From: Candidatus Rokuibacteriota bacterium | GTDB lineage: Bacteria > Methylomirabilota > Methylomirabilia > Rokubacteriales > CSP1-6 | DNA: 35,619 nucleotides | Assembly: GCA_003220315.1 (NCBI GenBank) | Contig: QHSA01000066.1 | Span: forward strand, 1-35,619 | Reading direction: 5' to 3' | Shown here: positions 27,425-35,619 of the stretch, in pieces | Layout of the letters: each line of letters begins with the position of its first letter | Position numbering within the stretch: the stretch's first letter is position 1 | Notes under the pieces: model-generated | What the model saw: only the letters and a program-made list of their open reading frames with translations | Database searches by the model: none | Told to the model about the DNA's origin: nothing | Program-made: the position numbers and the translations under genes

Positions 27425-27913
27425 TCAGGCCGCGCGGGCGCGCAGGGACTCGACGCATGTGAGGGCCACCACGAGCGCGGCGCCCAGGAAGCCGTTGTAG
27501 AGCGCCTGCGGGAGGACGACGTAGAGCATCACGTCGCCGAAGGTCGCCGGGAAGTGGAAGATCTTCAGCAGCGCGAACCGGGCGAGGCCCTCGGCCACCG
27601 TGAGGAGCACGAGCCCGGGCACCTGGACGAGCGGCTGGGTCACCGCGAGCCGGCTCCCCGCGGCCCCCATGGCGAAGCCGATGACGGCCTTCGTGAGCGC
27701 CTGCACCCCGATCAGTCCGCCCCCCGTCGCGTCCTGGAGGAGCCCCGCGGCGAAGCCCGCCACGCACCCAAACTCGGGGCCCTGACGGAGCGCCAGGAGC
27801 ACGACCACGATGAGGGGAAGGTCGGGGGTCACGCCGTGGATGCCGAGCGCCGGGGCGAGCGTCGCATGGGCGACGCCCCCGCCGAACACGGTGAGCGCGA
27901 GCAGCGCACGCAT
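27425..27913 (-). CDS. mreD: Rod shape-determining protein MreD
   Basis: A small integral membrane protein (162 aa) of the elongasome that links MreC and the synthesis enzymes. There are about five hydrophobic segments (MRALLALTVFGGGVAHATL, LPLIVVVLLAL, CVAGFAAGLLQDATGG, and others). The typical GFxAGLLQD motif is visible. ATG 27913 overlaps the mreC stop by one base (TGATG). Sequence conservation in this family is low; position and topology carry the call. Confidence 0.88.
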   Translation of the reverse strand: MRALLALTVFGGGVAHATLAPALGIHGVTPDLPLIVVVLLALRQGPEFGCVAGFAAGLLQDATGGGLIGVQALTKAVIGFAMGAAGSRLAVTQPLVQVPGLVLLTVAEGLARFALLKIFHFPATFGDVMLYVVLPQALYNGFLGAALVVALTCVESLRARAA

Positions 27914-28749
27914 CAGCCGCCCGTGGGGAAGTGCGCGGCGAGGTCGTGCCGCGTATCACCGGTCACCAGCAGCACCTCGTCGACCCGCGCGAAGTCCACC
28001 GCCGGATCGAGCGCGGCGTAATAGAAGAGCGCGGGCCCGCGCTCGTCGACCGCGCGGACGCGTCCGATCGGGATGCCGCGCGGGAACAGCCCGCCCTGGC
28101 CCGACGTGACGAGGGCGTCGCCGATCTGGATCCCGGCGCCGTCGCGCGCCATGTATTTGAAGCGGAGCGTGCCCCGCGCGTCGCCCTCGACGATGCCCGG
28201 CGTGCGCGTGCGCACCACATGGGCGCCGACCGTCGAGGCCGGGTCGGTGAGGACCTGGACGATGGAGACGCCGGACCGCACGTCCACGATCCGCCCGATC
28301 AGCCCGTCCGGCGAGATCACGGCCGTGAGGCGGGGCACGTGGTCGCCACGCCCACGGTTCACGGTGAGCGAGCGGATCCAGCCGCCCCAGTCGCGCGCGA
28401 TGATCTCTCCGGACAGCGTCGTGAGCGGCAGCCGCTGCTGGAGCGCCAGCAAGTGGCGCAGGCGGCGGTTCTCGTCCTCGGTCTCGCCCACGCGGAGTGC
28501 CTCGACGCGCAGCTGCTGGTTCTCGTCGCGCAGGCGGTGGTTTTCGGCGCGAACGTTCTTCCAGTCGCGGTAGGTGTCCCACGCGCCGAAGGCCGCGCGG
28601 TGCGCCCGGGAGACGCTGGCCTGGATCGGCGTGGTCACCAGGGCCAGGAGGTCACGGGCGGTGGCGCCGTAGCCGCGGGTCTGGAGCGTGAGGAGCAACA
28701 GGCAGACGCCGACAATCGCGGCGAGCAGCGCGAACTTCCGAATCTTCAC
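27913..28749 (-). CDS. mreC: Rod shape-determining protein MreC
   Basis: A membrane-anchored periplasmic scaffold, 278 aa. It has one N-terminal membrane helix (about residues 7-23). A coiled coil follows (WKNVRAENHRLRDENQQLRVEALRVGETEDENRRLRHLLAL). The beta domains contain VNRGRGDHVPRLTAVISPDGLIGRIVDV and the GDALVTSGQGGLFPRGIPIGRV block that typifies MreC. GTG 28749 has GGAGG upstream. It is 33 bases after mreB and overlaps mreD. Confidence 0.94.
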   Translation of the reverse strand: MKIRKFALLAAIVGVCLLLLTLQTRGYGATARDLLALVTTPIQASVSRAHRAAFGAWDTYRDWKNVRAENHRLRDENQQLRVEALRVGETEDENRRLRHLLALQQRLPLTTLSGEIIARDWGGWIRSLTVNRGRGDHVPRLTAVISPDGLIGRIVDVRSGVSIVQVLTDPASTVGAHVVRTRTPGIVEGDARGTLRFKYMARDGAGIQIGDALVTSGQGGLFPRGIPIGRVRAVDERGPALFYYAALDPAVDFARVDEVLLVTGDTRHDLAAHFPTGG

Positions 28750-28782
28750 CCCAACCCTCCGACTACCGAACGCGACGACGCG

Positions 28783-30255
<1,473 letters not shown>

Positions 30256-31287
30256 ATGACGACCGACGAGTTCGAGATCTGGTTCGAGAAGGGTGTGACC
30301 GACGGACTGCCGGTGGTGCCCCCGACGCGCTCGCGCGTCGCACGCATGCTCGCCGGGACGCGCCGCGGCCCTGACGAGCTCATCGGCGAGATGGCGCCGA
30401 ATTACGGGCGCCTCACGGTCGAGAAGGCCGCGACCAACGCGGTGATGGCGGGCTGCCGACCCGAGTATCTCCCCGTCGTGATCGCCGCCGCCGAGGGCGC
30501 GTGCGATCCGGCGTTCAACCTGCACGGCATGTCCGCCTCGACGCACTTCGCCGCGCCGCTGATCGTCGTGAACGGCCCGATCCGTTCCCGGATCGGCCTC
30601 AACAGCGCCTTCGGCGTCTTCGGTCCCGGCTACCGGGCGAACGCCACGATCGGGCGCGCGCTCCGGCTGCTCATGATCAACGTCGGCGGCGCCCGGCCGG
30701 GCGAGACATCGATGTCCACCTTCGGCCATCCCGGGCGCTACACCTACTGCATCGCGGAGAACGAGGAAGCGAGCCCCTGGCCGCCGTACCACGTGAGCCG
30801 CGGCGTCGCCCCCGAGACGAGCGCGGTGACGCTCTTCGCCGGCGAGGCGCCGCACGGCATCTCGGACCACGCGAGCCGCACGGCGAAGGCGCTCGCGGGC
30901 TCGCTCGGCTGGTCGATGGTCGGCATCTGGAACAGCAAGCACTTCCCGCTCTACTCGCACACGATGCTGATCGTCGGGCCCGAGCACGCGCGCACGTTCG
31001 CTGACGACGGCTGGACCCGGGAGCGTCTCGCGCGCCACCTCCACGAGACCGTGCGCGTGCCCTACCGCACGCTGGTGCCTGACGACGACCACGGCGAGGG
31101 CACGAACTTGAGGTACGGAAAGACGCCCCCGGCCCTCGACGAGCTGATCCCCAAGTTTCCGTCGCCGGACGAGATCCACGTCGTCGTCGCCGGGGGGACG
31201 GCGGGCCGGTTCTCGGTGGCGATCCCGGGCTGGCTCGGCACCAAGAACGGCTCGCGACCTGTCACCCGGCCCGTCGAATTCGATTGA
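30256..31287 (+). CDS. Conserved protein of unassigned function
   Basis: A 343-residue protein that I recall only as an unannotated family common in Rokubacteria-like and other soil genomes, sometimes near UGSC-family (seleno)protein genes; I cannot name a domain. It begins with FEIWFEKGVTDGLPVVPPT. It continues with NYGRLTVEKAATNAVMAGCRPEYLPVV, HGMSASTHFAAPLIVVNGPI, GVFGPGYRANATIGRALRL, MSTFGHPGRYTYCIAENEEASPWPP and LFAGEAPHGISDH. Conserved Cys occurs in AGCRPEY and YTYCIAE. There is no signal peptide or membrane helix. ATG 30256 follows a weak CGG-rich leader; an in-frame open stretch upstream lacks protein character. It is a single gene ahead of the cold-shock locus, whose promoter overlaps its stop codon. 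Confidence 0.75.
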   Translation: MTTDEFEIWFEKGVTDGLPVVPPTRSRVARMLAGTRRGPDELIGEMAPNYGRLTVEKAATNAVMAGCRPEYLPVVIAAAEGACDPAFNLHGMSASTHFAAPLIVVNGPIRSRIGLNSAFGVFGPGYRANATIGRALRLLMINVGGARPGETSMSTFGHPGRYTYCIAENEEASPWPPYHVSRGVAPETSAVTLFAGEAPHGISDHASRTAKALAGSLGWSMVGIWNSKHFPLYSHTMLIVGPEHARTFADDGWTRERLARHLHETVRVPYRTLVPDDDHGEGTNLRYGKTPPALDELIPKFPSPDEIHVVVAGGTAGRFSVAIPGWLGTKNGSRPVTRPVEFD

Positions 31288-31312
31288 CTTGGCCGGAGCG
31301 GCGTGCGATGCT
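31284..31312 (+). promoter_or_regulatory. Candidate cspA promoter
   Basis: TTGACT (31284-31289), a 17-base spacer and GATGCT (31307-31312). The -35 box overlaps the stop codon of the preceding gene. Transcripts would carry a leader of about 170 bases with several hairpins before cspA. Confidence 0.45.
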
Positions 31313-31370
31313 GTGGCACGGTTCTGGTACAAACGGAGTTGAGTACACGATCGTGAGAGATCGAGACACA

Positions 31371-31403
31371 CGCCGCGCGGATCCAGTTCGCGCGGCGTTT
31401 TTG
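31371..31403 (+). terminator. Intrinsic terminator-like hairpin ahead of cspA
   Basis: Nine-base stem CGCCGCGCG/CGCGCGGCG (31371-31379 and 31389-31397) followed by TTTTTG. It can end transcription of the upstream gene. If the promoter at 31284 is used it would instead act as an attenuator in the cspA leader. Confidence 0.8.
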
Positions 31404-31404
31404 T

Positions 31405-31472
31405 TTGCCTTCCAATTCCGGAAGGCAACCCCGCCGCCTCGGCGGGAGCACCCAGGGGCCTGAAGACCCCCT
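31405..31472 (+). promoter_or_regulatory. Structured 5' leader of cspA
   Basis: Three consecutive stem-loops directly after the terminator-like hairpin: TTGCCTTCC/GGAAGGCAA (31405-31413, 31420-31428), CCCGCCG/CGGCGGG (31430-31436, 31440-31446), and AGGGG/CCCCT (31454 to 31472). The ribosome binding site AAGGAG (31475-31480) comes immediately after. This is consistent with a temperature- or structure-controlled cold-shock leader; no known family is recognised. Confidence 0.5.
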
Positions 31473-31491
31473 TTAAGGAGAGGTTCGAGGT

Positions 31492-31695
31492 ATGGCGACA
31501 GGACAGGTCAAATGGTTCAACGACGCAAAGGGTTACGGGTTCATCACGCAGGAGGGCGGTGAGGACGTCTTCGTCCACTACAGCGCCATCCAATCTCAGG
31601 GCTTCAAGAGCCTCGCCGAGGGTGACAAGGTGGAGTTCGAAGTCACCCGCGGCCCGAAGGGTCTTCAGGCAGCCAACGTCAGGAAGGTTCAGTAA
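31492..31695 (+). CDS. cspA: Cold-shock protein (CspA family)
   Basis: A 67-residue single OB-fold RNA chaperone. RNP1 is visible as KGYGFIT and RNP2 as DVFVHYSAI, with [15 protein letters not shown] at the N-terminus and [13 protein letters not shown] at the end. ATG 31492 follows AAGGAG at 11 bases. It lies downstream of a strongly structured leader and upstream of a DEAD-box helicase with which it shares a likely role in cold adaptation and RNA unwinding. Confidence 0.95.
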   Translation: MATGQVKWFNDAKGYGFITQEGGEDVFVHYSAIQSQGFKSLAEGDKVEFEVTRGPKGLQAANVRKVQ

Positions 31696-31710
31696 GCCAG
31701 CGCTCGCTCC

Positions 31711-31738
31711 CGCCCGGGCCCGCTGACGGGCCCGGGCG
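31711..31738 (+). terminator. Strong hairpin between cspA and the helicase gene
   Basis: Perfect 12-base stem CGCCCGGGCCCG/CGGGCCCGGGCG with a CTGA loop, starting 15 bases after the cspA stop. The U-tract after it is poor (TTCAAC). It may be a partial terminator lowering helicase expression, or a 3'-end stabiliser of the cspA mRNA. Confidence 0.6.
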
Positions 31739-31770
31739 TTCAACGCTCACAACCAACCCGAAAGGTTCAG

Positions 31771-32901
<1,131 letters not shown>

Positions 32902-32948
32902 TCCGCGGGGCGCGCCGCGGTCGGGAGGCGTGCTGCCGGAAATGAAAA

Positions 32949-33062
32949 GCCCCGACGGAGGCTGCGGCGCGTGGTGACTTCCTCACTGCGCGTCGCGCCG
33001 CCCCGCTGGTGAGAGCGGGACCGTCGGGGCCGGTGGTGCCTGGGGCTCCCAGGCGCGCCACC
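32949..33062. ncRNA. Candidate structured RNA (three-way junction plus hairpin)
   Basis: A closing stem GCCCCGACGG/CCGTCGGGGC (32949-32958 with 33021-33030) encloses two arms. One is GCGGCGCG/CGCGCCGC (32964-32971 with 32994-33001), with an inner GTGA/TCAC. The other is CCCGCT/AGCGGG (33002-33007 with 33014-33019). A second hairpin follows: GCCTGGG/CCCAGGC (33038-33054) with an outer GGTGG/CCACC. On the minus strand the closing stem is followed by TTTT, as a terminator would be. On the plus strand the fold leads into the 16S-like tail at 33108. Strand and function are unknown; no known RNA class is recognised. Confidence 0.45.
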
Positions 33063-33107
33063 TCGAGCTAGCGTGGACCCTGCCTAGGAGGCAACCACCT
33101 CACAGAT

Positions 33108-33142
33108 CACCGTAGGGGTACACATCGGCTGGATCACCTCCT
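33108..33142 (+). other. 16S rRNA 3'-end-like fragment with anti-Shine-Dalgarno
   Basis: CGGCTGGATCACCTCCT (33126-33142) is identical to the usual bacterial 16S 3' terminus. CCGTAGGGG (33110-33118) matches the 5' side of helix 45 at almost the right distance (7 instead of about 6 bases between). The loop strand between them is diverged. No rRNA genes surround it. It may be a decayed rRNA fragment or a tail mimic within a non-coding RNA. Confidence 0.55.
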
Positions 33143-33340
33143 ATCTCGGCAAGGGCGCCACGCAGGCCCAGGTTCCCACCCACCCAGAACCGGATGCCGA
33201 CTCCCGGCCCGGGGCTCGACCACGTCAGCCGCCGGCGGAATTGCCCGCGGGGACGCTGAAGGAACGCTGTGACGTTCCGGTCGATTTGCCCTCATCCTAC
33301 ACCGGGGTCCTGCGGCGCCAAAGAAAAACTGCGGCCAGCG

Positions 33341-33658
33341 TTACTTGACGACGATGCGGGCGCGATTCCGCTCCCAGAGACCGCTGCCGATCCCCTCCAC
33401 TCTCCGGATCTCCTCGGGCTTCTGGAACAGACCGTGGTGCTCACGGTACTCGACGATCTTCTCGGCGACCCTCCGGCCGACGCCCTCGAGCCTCATCAGC
33501 TCCTTGACGTCCGCTGTGTTGATGTTGATCGTACCGCCGGTCGTCTCGGCCGCGTCCGCGGGCTCCGGACGGCCGGGCGGCGCCGCCTCCGCGGGCCACG
33601 ACACGACGCTCACGGCGGCGATCAGCAGGACGATGACGAGCGCGCTGCGACGGATCAT
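33341..33658 (-). CDS. Secreted ComEA-like helix-hairpin-helix protein
   Basis: A 105-residue exported DNA-binding protein. Residues 1-26 form a signal peptide (MIRRSALVIVLLIAAVSVVSWPAEAA). The rest is a tandem helix-hairpin-helix domain: ININTADVKELMRLEGVGRRVAEKIVEYREHHG, then PEEIRRVEGIGSGLWERNRARIVV. This is the ComEA C-terminal fold that binds DNA at the cell surface during uptake. The N-terminal SLBB-like domain of full ComEA is absent, as is usual for these short forms. ATG 33658 has GAGGAGG seven bases upstream. Its promoter is predicted at 33734-33763. No other competence genes are present. Confidence 0.87.
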   Translation of the reverse strand: MIRRSALVIVLLIAAVSVVSWPAEAAPPGRPEPADAAETTGGTININTADVKELMRLEGVGRRVAEKIVEYREHHGLFQKPEEIRRVEGIGSGLWERNRARIVVK

Positions 33659-33733
33659 TCGCGTTCCTCCTCGGGATACGAGTTCACGATCTCCACGTTC
33701 ACGGCCGTCACTCGAGTGCTCGCGAGCGATGCC

Positions 33734-33763
33734 ATTGAACGCGCGCCCACCGGAACGCGTCAA
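33734..33763 (-). promoter_or_regulatory. Promoter upstream of the ComEA-like gene
   Basis: On the minus strand there is TTGACG (33763-33758), an 18-base spacer and TTCAAT (33739-33734). The leader would be about 70 bases and contains the palindrome CACTCGAGTG (33711-33720). Confidence 0.5.
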
Positions 33764-33789
33764 CGTCCAATGATTCAGACAGCGCCCTG

Positions 33790-34087
33790 TCAGTCGTCGG
33801 AGACGGCGCCGAGCGAGCGGAGATACGCCTGCCACTCGACCGGCACCATCGACTGCTTTTTCGAGTTGCAGTCCTTGCAGGCGGGAACGACGTTGCCCCG
33901 CGTGGATCGCCCGCCGCGGCCCATCGGGACGACGTGATCCATCGTGAGATTGCGGGGCCCGACCCGGCGGCGGCAGTAGTAGCAGACGCCGTCGGCGAGC
34001 CGACGCTTCCACCACGGGCTCGCACGGAGCTCACGCGCCTTCGCGCGCTCGCGCCGGAGCGCGCCCGGGTCGATCGGAACCCAGAAC

Positions 34088-34095
<8 letters not shown>
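33790..34095 (-). CDS. HNH endonuclease family protein
   Basis: A 101-residue stand-alone HNH domain protein. The zinc ribbon is CYYC (early) and CKDC (late), framing the HNH core LTMDHVVPMGRGGRSTRGNVVPACKDCNSKK. Asp-His of DHVVP, the central Asn and the final Asn/Lys are the metal and catalytic positions. The C-terminal part KQSMVPVEWQAYLRSLG is typical of a conserved small HNH group often found in otherwise ordinary loci, not a homing enzyme. ATG 34095 overlaps the 3' end of the ABC-F gene by eight bases. Biological target unknown. Confidence 0.85.

Positions 34096-35619
<1,524 letters not shown>

Noticed and set aside
31314-31330. TGGCAC followed by TGGTA, resembling a sigma-54 promoter
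   Set aside because: The essential GC of the -12 element is missing.
33269-33937. Plus-strand open frame over the ComEA-like gene
   Set aside because: Antisense shadow; the minus strand has a signal peptide, helix-hairpin-helix motifs and a good ribosome site.

Overview
The window is GC-rich (roughly 70% by eye) and dense with genes. Many genes are joined by 4-base ATGA/GTGA/TTGA overlaps or by TGATG junctions. GC level, gene types and several families that I associate with Candidatus Rokubacteria (NC10-related soil and subsurface bacteria) make that group the best guess; this is inference from memory, not a search. The cell is rod-shaped (complete mre/mrd cluster), and lipoprotein and secretion signals are present.

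Layout. Positions 1-2800 are an accessory-looking stretch of lower GC with a fatty acid desaturase and several small unknown or truncated genes. It ends at a tRNA-Phe gene that has a decayed copy of its own 3' half just downstream, which suggests past integration or rearrangement. Positions 2917-7380 (minus strand) form a tightly coupled cluster: treZ, a DUF4392 (D-glutamate cyclase-like) gene, a HemL-like aminotransferase and a PCu(A)C-like lipoprotein lacking copper ligands. Diverging from treZ with only 8 bp between start codons is an alpha-glucan operon (7389-14672): GH57 branching enzyme, glgC, GH57/DUF3536 amylase and glgE. Positions 14663-18886 hold a small secreted protein, gamma-glutamyltransferase, a HypE/AIR-synthase-like protein and, divergently, glutamate formimidoyltransferase.

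Positions 18944-22473 are a copper module: csoR with a readable promoter and operator, copA, a 30-codon YHS-domain remnant and a DUF2889 gene. Positions 22527-29814 are the cell-shape operon mreB-mreC-mreD-mrdA-rodA followed by rng (RNase G) and a small basic protein ending in a beta-clamp-like peptide. Positions 30256-32901 hold an unassigned conserved protein, then a cold-shock pair (cspA and a DEAD-box helicase) with a strongly structured leader. Positions 32949-33143 contain a candidate structured RNA ending in a close copy of the 16S rRNA 3' terminus including the anti-Shine-Dalgarno sequence. The right end holds a ComEA-like protein, an HNH nuclease and an ABC-F ATPase cut by the window edge; the ABC-F linker is encoded by a perfect 24-bp inverted repeat.

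How the genes fit together: GlgC makes ADP-glucose, GlgE extends glucan from maltose-1-phosphate, the GH57 enzyme branches it, and TreZ releases trehalose from trehalose-capped chains. The partner enzymes (GlgM/GlgA, TreS/Pep2, TreY) are not in the window. The most unusual item is the 16S-tail-like sequence beside the cold-shock helicase. The truncated YHS peptide, the tRNA remnant and the palindrome inside the ABC-F gene are the next most interesting.
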